Positions 44,257 to 52,265 of a stretch of DNA of 52,265 bases are shown piece by piece. The position numbers and the translations under genes were made by a program. Numbering within the stretch: position 1 is the stretch's first letter; the number at the start of each line of letters is the position of its first letter. The notes beneath the pieces are model-generated. The model searched no databases and had not been told where the DNA came from. It worked only from the letters and a program-made list of their open reading frames with translations. The DNA is from Pirellula sp. (lineage in GTDB: Bacteria; Planctomycetota; Planctomycetia; Pirellulales; Pirellulaceae): positions 1 through 52,265 of the forward strand of contig JAJTEK010000026.1 of the NCBI GenBank assembly GCA_021299695.1, in the 5' to 3' direction.

Positions 44257-46650
44257 ATGAGCAGTTATGAGTTTGACAATTCGAAGCGACCCGAGGAACC
44301 CGTGCTCGATACGGCTCTCGATACTATGCTCGATGCGATGCTCCAAGAGTGGCTCGAGGGAGACGCCGGGGGGGACCAGGGTTCCTCGAAGGTTTTCGAT
44401 CCAGGCGAGATTTATCGGTCGGTTCTCAAACGATCTGAGACGAGTGTTTTCAGCGACCAAGAGCATGCGCAAGCCATTTCAAGAGCCCAACGAGAGTTCT
44501 TGCAAGAGGGCTTACAAGAGTCCGGGCCAGACAAATTAGAAGGACCCAGTGCGAAGCCTCAAGGGGGGCTCAAGAATCCGGCCAGTGGCCGGCTTTGGAC
44601 AGAACGCTTTTGGAGGTCTGCGGCTATTGCAGCATCGATTGCAGTATCGATCGGTGGTTTGTCGTTGATAGGCCGTTGGGTTCAAAGCGACCTAAACAAG
44701 CCAGTTGAAGTAGGGCAAACTTCGCTCGATGGAGCACCATCGTCGGGTCCCCGGCTGCCAGAGGCCCGGGAGCCAGAGGCCCGGGAGCCAGAGGCCCAGG
44801 TAGCAGAGGCCCAGGTAGCAGAACCGACTGCAAAAGGCAAGCAGGAGGGAATGGTTGCAGATTCGAGGATAGTCGATGGGGCATTGGATCCAGAGCGCCG
44901 CGGGCCGATGCAGGACAAGCTTGCAGTTCAGCGGCAAATCGAGCAGAACCAGGAGCAAGTTGACGCACAGGTTGCATCTGAGGGATCGAAAATGGCTTCG
45001 GCCTTGCCGTCGGCTCGGGGCTTGAGCCTAGGGACGTTGGAGGATCGGGAGATTGTCTCGGTAATCGATTCTCAGTTTCAGCAGATATGGAAAAGCTTGG
45101 GGATGCCAGAGTCGGACATGGTATCGGGTGGCCAAGCAAGCTTGAAAAAGCGGGGGCTGACTGCAGACCGCATCGCGCGATTGCTGTTGCATCGGGTTGC
45201 GACCGATTCGGAGCTCGAAGCGATGCGGCTCGATCGGCTCGGCGAGGACACTCAGCTTGAGAGGCTTGTGGCAAACTGGATATCGAGCGATGAGTTCGAT
45301 CGTGTTTGGTCGACTCGTTTAGCGAATTTTTACATGGGTGGACGGATCGAGTCGAGCCAGCAGGCTGTTGTGTTTCGCGAGTGGCTCGCGGCGCAAATAC
45401 GCGACGACTTACCTCTCGAGCAGGTGCAGCGGCAAGTCCTCTTAGGTTTGAGTCAGGCGGATCATCCGGCGAATTTTTTGGTGGGCTACTGGTCGGATCG
45501 TGGGGATCGTTGGTCCTTGCCGGCCGATAGTCCGCAGGTGGCTTGGGTGGGTTTCAGCGATACGGAGGTTAAGCGACTCGAGGGGCTCTCGCAGTTGTTC
45601 TTGACGGTGACGTCCAATCCGGCGATGGTCTGCACGCAATGCCATGGAGTCGAGGGGGACTCGGCGCCGAGTTGGCTTGCTGAACGCGCGGCCCCCGGTG
45701 GTGGATTGGGTGGTGGATTGGGTGGGTCCAAGTCGGTCGACTTCGATTCGATCGCCGCCTTGATGGTGGGTATTGCCCAGCCTGGAGTTTCGGAGTTGTT
45801 TCGGCGGCAGCAGGATGATCAGGTCCGCAAGATCGCAGCGAGGCTTCCCGACGGCAAGCGGGTCGGGAGCGAGTTGTCTTTCGAACAGGCGATCGATGGG
45901 TGGCTAGAGCAGGGGAGTCATTCCCATAGTGGGCTTTTGAATGCCCTTTGGAGAGACTTTTTCGGAGTAGGATTGGAGTCAGCTTTTGGGTTGGATGGTG
46001 CAGTGGCCTTGGAGGCACGGCGCGATTTGGTCGGATATTTAGGCAAGCAGATCGTCGAGCGTAGGGCGGGATTGCGTCAAGTGGTCTATTGGATGTTGAT
46101 GTCCGATCCGGCTCGGCAGTCCGAAGAGTCTTTGACCTATGCGCAGTACATGGTGATGGATGCTCAGAGGCTTGAGGATTACCTTCAAAGGCAGGAGGTG
46201 TTCAAGTCACTGGTGTTGGATGATTCGCGATCTGCGGTGCGCGATGAGGCTTGGCTCGTCGGTTATGCATCGGCCTTGTTCCCTGAGCAGACTCAGGGTC
46301 CGGAGCGATCGTTTTTGGCACAGCCATCGAATCAGGTTCAGGGGGGCAGCAATAGACCAAGTGCACAGGGGCTTGATACGGGGCTTGATCAGGGGCAGTG
46401 GCCCCGGGGTTTGCTCCATGCGGAGATTGGTTATCGCGTTGCGGGGGATCGAGCCCGCCGTTGGGCGGACTTGTTGTCTGCCAGCGAGCTTAGCGACAGC
46501 GCGTTGATCGATCATGCGTATTTGATGACCAAGCATCGCTTTGCGACGGCTCGGGAGTTTCGGGCATGGAGTTCGACATCGTGGACCAAGAGCCAGCGGA
46601 GCTCAGCGATACTTAGGCTTTTGATGGGCGTTGCGAGCGTTGCACCTTAA
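44257..46650 (+). CDS. Membrane-anchored protein with DUF1549-like region and CTQCH motif, possible anti-sigma partner
   Basis: The 797-residue protein has a cytoplasmic acidic N-terminus of about 115 residues, one membrane helix (about 121-143, SAAIAASIAVSIGGLSLIGRW), and a large outside part. That part has a Pro/Glu/Ala repeat linker (about residues 168-188) and a region reminiscent of DUF1549/DUF1553 proteins: LTADRIARLLLHRVATDSELEAM, RVWSTRLANFYMGGR, a CTQCH motif at 459-463 and RQVVYWMLMSDP. The topology and the sigma gene four bases upstream suggest that the N-terminus could bind the sigma factor while the outer part senses or assembles the surface system. No zinc anti-sigma motif is visible, so this role is inference. 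Confidence 0.78.
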   Translation: MSSYEFDNSKRPEEPVLDTALDTMLDAMLQEWLEGDAGGDQGSSKVFDPGEIYRSVLKRSETSVFSDQEHAQAISRAQREFLQEGLQESGPDKLEGPSAKPQGGLKNPASGRLWTERFWRSAAIAASIAVSIGGLSLIGRWVQSDLNKPVEVGQTSLDGAPSSGPRLPEAREPEAREPEAQVAEAQVAEPTAKGKQEGMVADSRIVDGALDPERRGPMQDKLAVQRQIEQNQEQVDAQVASEGSKMASALPSARGLSLGTLEDREIVSVIDSQFQQIWKSLGMPESDMVSGGQASLKKRGLTADRIARLLLHRVATDSELEAMRLDRLGEDTQLERLVANWISSDEFDRVWSTRLANFYMGGRIESSQQAVVFREWLAAQIRDDLPLEQVQRQVLLGLSQADHPANFLVGYWSDRGDRWSLPADSPQVAWVGFSDTEVKRLEGLSQLFLTVTSNPAMVCTQCHGVEGDSAPSWLAERAAPGGGLGGGLGGSKSVDFDSIAALMVGIAQPGVSELFRRQQDDQVRKIAARLPDGKRVGSELSFEQAIDGWLEQGSHSHSGLLNALWRDFFGVGLESAFGLDGAVALEARRDLVGYLGKQIVERRAGLRQVVYWMLMSDPARQSEESLTYAQYMVMDAQRLEDYLQRQEVFKSLVLDDSRSAVRDEAWLVGYASALFPEQTQGPERSFLAQPSNQVQGGSNRPSAQGLDTGLDQGQWPRGLLHAEIGYRVAGDRARRWADLLSASELSDSALIDHAYLMTKHRFATAREFRAWSSTSWTKSQRSSAILRLLMGVASVAP
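44758..44817. repeat. In-frame 15-bp tandem repeat, four units
   Basis: Units of CCAGAGGCCCGGGAG, two identical and two diverged, encode PEARE/PEAQV-type repeats in the linker outside the membrane helix. Confidence 0.92.
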
Positions 46651-46679
46651 GCATTTGCACCGTGCGCGTCGTTATGGTA

Positions 46680-46800
46680 GATCGATTGTCCCCAATCGAT
46701 CGGAACTTGAAGACACCGCAGCCAGTAAATCAAAAACAGCCGAAAAGCCCTAGGACGCCGCCGCTTACGCCTCGGGCGGAGCCATTGGGGACAATGGCTC
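46680..46800. repeat. Pair of 9-4-9 hairpins with complementary loops
   Basis: GATCGATTG-TCCC-CAATCGATC (46680-46701) and GAGCCATTG-GGGA-CAATGGCTC (46779-46800) are both perfect 9-bp stems with four-base loops. Their central 12 bases are reverse complements of each other. They lie in the 247-base gap between two convergent genes and may act as a bidirectional terminator or REP-type pair. Confidence 0.8.
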
Positions 46801-46897
46801 TACACTGGAAGACAAAACAGCTGAAGTCTTAAGCGTTCAAACCCACGTTTCGTTAAAACGATCAAGATGTCGATTTGACGGTTCTGAGGTTGAGCCT

Positions 46898-49183
46898 TTA
46901 GGGTTTCACGTTTTTGGAGTTAGAACCTACGAATCGCGTGGATCCTTCTTCGAGCAGATCTTCTTGGCTGCTGGGTGACTGGACCGCAGCGCGGAAGCGA
47001 TGGACACCGTTCTTTGATGCTTGGCAGATGACTCTCAGGGTGATGGTTTGGTTTGGACCGATCGAAGGTAGGTTATCGAAGAGGGCTTGACCTGGGACGA
47101 TGCGTCCGGCGTGGCCTTCGAGGGCCAAAGGTTCGATGCCTTCGGAGAATTGTGCAACGACGCGAATGTCTTCGGCGGCTTTGGAGCCTCGGTTCGAGAC
47201 TTGGAGTTCATAGACGACCCTCGCGCCGACGGGAGCTGGAGCTTGTGGTTCATTGACTACGAGTTCCAGATCGGCGATGGCTTCGACGAGCGTCGAGATA
47301 TCCGAACGGAGATTGATGTTTTGATCGGATCGGGCTTGGAAGGTCAGGGTATGGTTACCGGATCGGTTCATATCGCATCGGACCGGGAGGGTGAATTGGG
47401 ATTTCGGATCGAGTTTAGGGATCGACCAGCGGAGTTCGTTGCCCTGGCGAGTGACGCCTTCGGGGAGTTCGATCATTTCGATTCCGTCGGGGATCGCGAT
47501 GGAGCAAGCCAAGTTTGCGGCTGGAATCCCGCCGGAGTTTTCGATCACGAGTTCATAATCCGCTTTTGAGCCTTGGATGAATTCCTCGGGGCCGAACCAG
47601 GTCGCTTTAATTTCGATTTTTTGGACTTGGACATCGATACGTTGGCGTTGTTGGAGTTTCCCTGAGGGGTCTTTGGCCGCAGCGACGATTGGAAATAGTC
47701 CTGGGTGGTCGAAGGTCAGTTCGACATCGATGATTTTTTCGGAACCCGGAGCGATGGGTCCGATTTGGGAATCGTATTGGGAAGTCGTTTCAGTTTGGAG
47801 CGAGAGGGTCAGATCTGGCAGGACAGCCGAGCCAGGGTTTTTGATCCGCATACGGTACTTTTCGGGAACTCCGAGTTGGACGTCGGCTGGTCCGCTCAGC
47901 TCGAGTTCGAGTTTCGGTTGGTGGACTTGGACGTTCATTTGCGTCGGCTTTGGAGCCAGGGTCCATTCGAGGTTCAGGGCGAATTGGTCGGCTTCGAGGA
48001 CTTCGATTTGGAGTTCGAGAGATTTCGAATCGTTGGCTCCAAGGGAATCGAGTTCCCAAAGGACCCCTGAGTCTTCGGGTGTTTCGTCCAATTCGTAGGC
48101 GCCGACCATCGTTTTGATTCCGTCGATTAGGACCCCTTTTGGGGTTGAGGCCCGGACGATGAGACCTTGAAGATCCGAGGAGCCTTCGTTGGTCGCGTGG
48201 ATGGTGTAGGTTGCTTTTTGGCCGACGGCGATGGCTTGAGGGCCATCGACGCGCAGTCTCAGTTGGGGGACACGAACGTCAAGGGGAGTGGATGCTTGGT
48301 TGGTTTTGTTTGGACCTGCCGTCAGGATAGCGGGTACTTTGGGGGAGACGGCTCGTGGGATCGGCGCGAAATCGATTTGGGGTAGATCCGGGAGGTCGGA
48401 AACAGCGTTTGGAGACGTAGTTTGGGTTGGAGTTTGCGATGATGCGGAATCGCGTGAGGGGTTGGGGCCGGTTTTCGAGTTGTTGGGGGGTACTTGGGAT
48501 TTTCTGCGGCTTGTGTTTTTTGGATCGATCGCATCGGAGCGAGCCGCTTCATAGACGCGGAGTTCTTTGCGAGCGACCGGTTCGATGGCCGGTTCGATGG
48601 CCGGTTCGGGGGATGCAGGGAGTTGGGGCGACTCCTCGGCAGTCGGCTGGGGTGGGGTACGTTTTGCGACCCCGCTTCCGATCGTTTCGGAATTAGAGCG
48701 GGCTTCGGGGTTGGCTGAAGCTTCTTGCAGGGAGGCGCGACTTTGGAAGTTGTTGCGATACGCAGGGTCGTTCCGGGTGCGTGTCGGCTGCATTGCTTTG
48801 GGCAGATCGATCGGTTCGTTCAGACTTGCTTTAGGATCGTTGCTACGGTTTGACCAAGGCATATTGAACGACTGCAGGGGAACTTTCATCCCTCCGGTCC
48901 ATCGACGATCGCGGGGCTCTTGATCGGGGTCTGGGGAGTCTTTGGTGGGTTTCGGGTTTGAGTTCCGAAGCCGGCTCAGGAGGCCTTGGCCGTTGCCTGG
49001 GTTGGGTTTTGAGTTGGGGGAGAGCTTGGGATCGGATTGGAGAAAATCTCGCGGCAGATCTCGCGGCAGATCTCTCTGTGCCGCAGCGGGGTTATCCGAG
49101 CCAAGAAGGGCCAGGAGCAGGGCCAATAGGGAGGGTCCTAGAGGTGCTAAGCGTAGCGAGCAGCGTGTTCGATAATGCAACAT
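46898..49183 (-). CDS. Exported DUF11-type repeat protein
   Basis: The product (761 residues from ATG 49183) has a signal peptide (LAPLGPSLLALLLALLG, then NPAAAQ). A disordered stretch of about 260 residues rich in Pro, Ser and Asn includes 12-bp-encoded repeats (PAIEPAIEP, RDLPRDLP). Four or five Ig-like modules of the DUF11 conserved-repeat type follow, for example RLRVDGPQAIAVGQKATYTIHATNEG-type starts with later copies LELSGPADVQLG, ATWFGPEEFIQGS and LELVVNEPQAPAPVGA. I prefer ATG 49183 to TTG 49204. Such proteins are surface or cell-wall structural proteins in planctomycetes. The gene lies on the strand opposite to both neighbours. Confidence 0.87.
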   Translation of the reverse strand: MLHYRTRCSLRLAPLGPSLLALLLALLGSDNPAAAQRDLPRDLPRDFLQSDPKLSPNSKPNPGNGQGLLSRLRNSNPKPTKDSPDPDQEPRDRRWTGGMKVPLQSFNMPWSNRSNDPKASLNEPIDLPKAMQPTRTRNDPAYRNNFQSRASLQEASANPEARSNSETIGSGVAKRTPPQPTAEESPQLPASPEPAIEPAIEPVARKELRVYEAARSDAIDPKNTSRRKSQVPPNNSKTGPNPSRDSASSQTPTQTTSPNAVSDLPDLPQIDFAPIPRAVSPKVPAILTAGPNKTNQASTPLDVRVPQLRLRVDGPQAIAVGQKATYTIHATNEGSSDLQGLIVRASTPKGVLIDGIKTMVGAYELDETPEDSGVLWELDSLGANDSKSLELQIEVLEADQFALNLEWTLAPKPTQMNVQVHQPKLELELSGPADVQLGVPEKYRMRIKNPGSAVLPDLTLSLQTETTSQYDSQIGPIAPGSEKIIDVELTFDHPGLFPIVAAAKDPSGKLQQRQRIDVQVQKIEIKATWFGPEEFIQGSKADYELVIENSGGIPAANLACSIAIPDGIEMIELPEGVTRQGNELRWSIPKLDPKSQFTLPVRCDMNRSGNHTLTFQARSDQNINLRSDISTLVEAIADLELVVNEPQAPAPVGARVVYELQVSNRGSKAAEDIRVVAQFSEGIEPLALEGHAGRIVPGQALFDNLPSIGPNQTITLRVICQASKNGVHRFRAAVQSPSSQEDLLEEGSTRFVGSNSKNVKP
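48577..48612. repeat. In-frame 12-bp tandem repeat
   Basis: Three units of CCGGTTCGATGG (the third diverged) encode EPAI repeats in the disordered part of the DUF11-type protein. A second 12-bp duplication (TCTCGCGGCAGA twice, 49047-49070) encodes RDLP repeats near its N-terminus. Confidence 0.88.
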
Positions 49184-49258
49184 TCGCGGGTCGATAGCGG
49201 GCAAGGAGAGTTGTGCGAGGGTGAGCTAAGGGGTGGCATTTGGTTCAGAAAGTTAGAG

Positions 49259-49283
49259 AAAACAGGCTGGCTCCCTGTTTTTT
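49259..49283. terminator. Hairpin with T-run between divergent genes
   Basis: AAAACAGG and CCTGTTTT form an 8-bp stem with loop CTGGCTC, and two more T residues follow. It is symmetric and lies 76 bases inside the 378-base divergent gap, where a leader attenuator would be more expected than a 3' terminator. The rest of the gap shows no gene. Confidence 0.45.
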
Positions 49284-49561
49284 GATCTTGGCATGCCTTT
49301 TGCTCTGATACGGAATATGGAGGAATCCAGTTGGATTTCGGTACGATGGAACCCGACGGGTCGAGTGGGTGGTGTGCATTTCGATGGATACCCGGCCTAG
49401 ATCGCCTAAAAGGGGAAATTGATACCATCGGTTGATTCTTTGTCGGTGGGCCCTTTTTTAATGGCAACATTTGAGGGGTGTAAATACGATGAAAAGAACC
49501 GAGGATCTTTGGATTTCGGTAAACCTCTTTTCCAACCAGTGAATGTTCGGAGCGAATCGCG

Positions 49562-52265
49562 ATGCGGATGCAACGTCTTACTTTGAGTAATAGGGCAAGA
49601 CTGCCGGAGATGGCAGTCGGTTTTGCTTTGGCGTTTGGGCTGCCGATGGCTTCGAACGTCTTATACGCTTTGGATTCCCAGGCGGTATCGCCGAGGTTGA
49701 CCAAGGCGAGTCGGATGGCGACTTTCCAGCAGGATGGGAAGACCTACTTTGCCTTGAGTTTGGTTTCAGGGACGCTAACCGAGGCGTCGGCCGTTTCGAG
49801 GGTTGCGGTGATTGTCGACACGTCGGCATCTCAGAATGGCGTTTACCGTCGCGAGTCGATGGAGGTAGCCAGGTCGATCATTGAGTCATTGCCCGAGGGG
49901 TCGATCGTTTCTCTGTTGGCATGCGACGTGGAGCCTGAGTTGTATGCGGGGGGGGCGAAGTCTGATTCGGGCGACATCGCATCGGGTTTTGAGCGATTGG
50001 AGCGTCGCGTGCCGTTGGGGACCTCGGACATTGCCAGTGCATTGCGAGCCGCATCGGAGTCGCTTGGTGATCAGGGGCACAAGAGTGTTGTATACATCGG
50101 AGACGGTTTCCATTTGAATCGTTTGCTCAACACCTCGGAGTTCGATTCGTTGGTCGGTGAGTTGGTCGCGTCGCGATGTTCGGTAAGTTCGTTGGCGATT
50201 GGCCCGAAGACCGATTGTGAGTTTTTAGCGACGCTTGCCAATCACACCGGAGGGCGTGTGTTGGTTCGGAGCAACATTCAGGGTGTTACTTTGCAACAGG
50301 TCGCAAGCGAGCTTTCGAAGGTAGCTTGCGCACCGGTGTTTTGGCCTAAGGAGGCGAATTGGCCTGTGGGGATTGCGGCTCGGTATCCAGAGCGTATCCC
50401 GCCGATCCGCACCGACCGAGATTCGATTTTGATTGGCGTCATGTCCTCGAAGAGTCTGACTGGGGCGTTGCGTATTGATGGAGAGGTATTGGGCCAGTCG
50501 AAGTCACTTCAATGGGATTTGGTCTCAGAGGCATCGAATCCTGATTTAGGTTTTTTGGGAGCCTTGGTCAGCAAGTCCAGCAGCAATGGTGGAGTGTTGT
50601 TGCCGACGGCTGGATCCGATGCGTTGCGGGAGTTAGGAGATCTACTGAGCAGTTCGTCGGACACATTGGTCAAGGACGCGAAATTTGCGTTGCATGTCGG
50701 AGATGTCGCAGCCGCGCGGGTGATTGCCAAAGAGGCGTTAGACCGTTCGCCCTCGAATCTTGAGGCCAAGACGCTTTTGGAAGCTGCCCAGGTCGGCGGG
50801 CTCAAGCCAGCGTTGGCATCACCGAGTGATGAGGCCAAGGGTGGGGGTGAATCCCCTCGCAAGGTAACGGGATCGAAGATTGTCAAATTCGTTGCGGCTC
50901 GGGTTCAGCCACCTTCGGACGATCCGTTTGGGGATCCGGCACCTGCGGGTACTGCGCCGGCGGGTCAAGATCCTTTTGGGGATACTCCTGCTGAACCGGC
51001 CGGTGCTCCTGCGGCTGGAGTCGAACCGTTGAATGGGAATCCGGGTTTGAGCAATGCTCCTGGGAGGGACTTTGGCTCTGATCCATTGATGGCACCTAGT
51101 GATGGGCTCAGTGCACCGGCTGGATCGGATCCTTTTGGGGAGTTATCGAATGCTGGGGACTTGCTCAACCAGGACACAGAGATGCGCCGTGTGGCGGCTC
51201 AGGCTCTAGAGCGTCAGGTCATGTCGGAGTTGAGTCGAGCCCGGACATCGGACAATCCTTCGGGGGCCAAGGGTGATTTGAAGTTACTTTTGGATCAGAT
51301 TCGTCGATCGCCGGATTTGGATCCAGCCAGTCGCGTTCAGCTTGAGTCGAGGCTTGGTGCTGGAATTCAAGCGACGGCAAGATCAGAGGCGGATCTTCGG
51401 GAGCGCATCGCGAGGTCCGAGGCGGTTCAATCGGCGGCCTCTGCATCGCGTCGTTTGTTGGCCGATCGGGACCGACGCGAGGCGACGATTCAACAGCTTG
51501 TACAGCGATTTGACTCTTTGATTCAGCAGCAGTTGTATTCGGCTGCCAACAATGAGATCGCTCCTCAGATCCATGAGTTGGCACACAACTCGGTGATTGA
51601 CAAGGTTGTCAACTACGAATCGAGTTCGCTGGCGAACTATCGTTTGATCATGGACGTGATCAATCAGCGGAATCGAGCGTTTGTCGACGCGTTGTATCTA
51701 TCCGAGCAAGCGTTGATCCCCTTTGTTGACGAGCCACCGGTTCGCTATCCACCAGCCGATGTATGGCAGGCGCTTAGTGCAAGGCGTATCGAGCGTTATG
51801 GGACGATCGATTTGTCGGGCGGAAACGAGACCGAGCGAAGGATTTTCCGAGCGTTGCGTGAGCGAGGCGAGGCGACCTTCAACAACACGCCGTTGAGTAC
51901 GGTGATGCAAACGTTCTCCGATCAATACGGAATTCCGATTGTGATCGATCAGAAGGGTCTCGAGGACGAGACCGTTACTCCTGAAGATCCCGTATCGCTG
52001 AATGTTCCCGAAATTTCGTTGCGTTCGGCTTTGAAGTTGATTCTCGAGCCGTTGAACCTGACTTATGTCATCCAGGACGAAGTCATGAAGATCACCAACA
52101 AGAAAAATTCGGCCAACGTGGTGCGGGTTTATCCTGTCGGCGACTTGGTCGTACCGGTCATGAGCGGCATGATGGGTGGTGGCATGATGGGCGGCATGGG
52201 TGGCGGCATGGGTGGTATGGGCGGCGGCATGGGTGGTATGGGCGGCGGCATGGGAGGCATGGGCG
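49562..52265 (+). CDS. Large exported VWA / secretin-type (STN-like) protein, 3' end beyond the window
   Basis: The frame is open from ATG 49562 through the window end (901 codons), so the C-terminus is missing. After a signal region comes a von Willebrand A domain with a MIDAS motif DTSAS at residues 86-90. A TPR-like patch follows near 380-430 (DVAAARVIAKEALDRSPSNLEAK), then a Pro/Gly linker with three DPFG motifs and a helical region. Residues about 776-845 form an STN/secretin-N-like unit (TVMQTFSDQYGIPIVID, then LRSALKLILEPLNLTYVIQDE). From residue 867 a run of Met and Gly (GGMGGGMGG type) continues to the end. Planctomycetes carry many such proteins; an envelope or secretion-related role is inferred. 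ATG 49568 is an alternative start. Confidence 0.85.
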   Translation, partial: MRMQRLTLSNRARLPEMAVGFALAFGLPMASNVLYALDSQAVSPRLTKASRMATFQQDGKTYFALSLVSGTLTEASAVSRVAVIVDTSASQNGVYRRESMEVARSIIESLPEGSIVSLLACDVEPELYAGGAKSDSGDIASGFERLERRVPLGTSDIASALRAASESLGDQGHKSVVYIGDGFHLNRLLNTSEFDSLVGELVASRCSVSSLAIGPKTDCEFLATLANHTGGRVLVRSNIQGVTLQQVASELSKVACAPVFWPKEANWPVGIAARYPERIPPIRTDRDSILIGVMSSKSLTGALRIDGEVLGQSKSLQWDLVSEASNPDLGFLGALVSKSSSNGGVLLPTAGSDALRELGDLLSSSSDTLVKDAKFALHVGDVAAARVIAKEALDRSPSNLEAKTLLEAAQVGGLKPALASPSDEAKGGGESPRKVTGSKIVKFVAARVQPPSDDPFGDPAPAGTAPAGQDPFGDTPAEPAGAPAAGVEPLNGNPGLSNAPGRDFGSDPLMAPSDGLSAPAGSDPFGELSNAGDLLNQDTEMRRVAAQALERQVMSELSRARTSDNPSGAKGDLKLLLDQIRRSPDLDPASRVQLESRLGAGIQATARSEADLRERIARSEAVQSAASASRRLLADRDRREATIQQLVQRFDSLIQQQLYSAANNEIAPQIHELAHNSVIDKVVNYESSSLANYRLIMDVINQRNRAFVDALYLSEQALIPFVDEPPVRYPPADVWQALSARRIERYGTIDLSGGNETERRIFRALRERGEATFNNTPLSTVMQTFSDQYGIPIVIDQKGLEDETVTPEDPVSLNVPEISLRSALKLILEPLNLTYVIQDEVMKITNKKNSANVVRVYPVGDLVVPVMSGMMGGGMMGGMGGGMGGMGGGMGGMGGGMGGMG
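52160..52265 (+). repeat. Met-Gly tandem repeat region
   Basis: Units of GGCATGGGTGGTATGGGC and shorter variants repeat to the end of the window inside the VWA protein and encode alternating Met and Gly pairs. The repeat continues past the window. Confidence 0.9.

Noticed and set aside
1-52265. CRISPR array
   Set aside because: The tandem repeats have units of 10-18 bp without spacers; no array with 25-40 bp repeats and unique spacers was seen.

Overview
The window looks like a chromosomal segment of a planctomycete, most likely in the Pirellulaceae. This rests on gene families typical of that phylum: DUF1549/DUF1553 and DUF1501 proteins, a PEP-CTERM protein, an ECF sigma factor paired with a Ser/Thr kinase, a secreted Gfo/Idh/MocA oxidoreductase, and long secreted proteins with DUF11-like or VWA/secretin-type domains. 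No rRNA, tRNA, CRISPR array, intact insertion sequence or prophage was recognised.

Layout. From 0.1 to 23.6 kb almost everything is on the minus strand: a sigma factor/kinase pair (0.7-3.7 kb), pyruvate phosphate dikinase (4.2-7.0 kb), and a long compact operon (9.3-23.6 kb). Two plus-strand genes interrupt it. One is an exported hypothetical protein. The other is a DUF4465 PEP-CTERM protein preceded by a cobalamin riboswitch (about 8.0-8.26 kb). From 23.9 kb on most genes are on the plus strand: flotillin-like FloA, a secreted Gfo/Idh/MocA protein, a YdeP-type molybdopterin oxidoreductase and a CheY-like regulator. A repeat-rich accessory stretch follows (28.8-32.3 kb) with a truncated gene, a MazEF toxin-antitoxin pair and an orphan protein. 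Next come an OmpR-type regulator with a broken histidine kinase (32.6-34.8 kb), an unrecognised 646-residue protein, a 3-hydroxyacyl-CoA dehydrogenase, rpsB-tsf, a DUF1549/DUF1553-DUF1501-ECF sigma-membrane protein operon (40.6-46.7 kb), a DUF11-like secreted protein, and a large VWA/secretin-type protein cut by the window end.

The most unusual unit is the minus-strand operon between 9.3 and 19.3 kb. Its genes overlap or nearly touch. In transcription order they encode a GcvH-like lipoyl-carrier protein, a COG0523 GTPase, a small Cys protein resembling an HdrA N-terminus, a two-cluster ferredoxin, a radical SAM enzyme, a DUF116-polyprenyl synthase fusion, a prenyltransferase-repeat protein, a class II (squalene-hopene type) terpene cyclase and a cysteine desulfurase. 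This suggests an isoprenoid pathway that depends on Fe-S, radical and lipoyl/sulfur chemistry, distinct from the standard hpn hopanoid cluster. A sodium:solute symporter, a 2-hydroxyacid dehydrogenase and an ABC-2 permease lie directly upstream on the same strand, and FloA is divergent from them.

Two window-wide signals stand out. The plus strand is C-rich left of about 27.2 kb and G-rich right of it, whatever the gene orientation, and gene orientation flips in the same area; this is the pattern expected near a replication origin. Short tandem duplications of 10-18 bp, very often 15 bp and in frame, recur in many unrelated genes.
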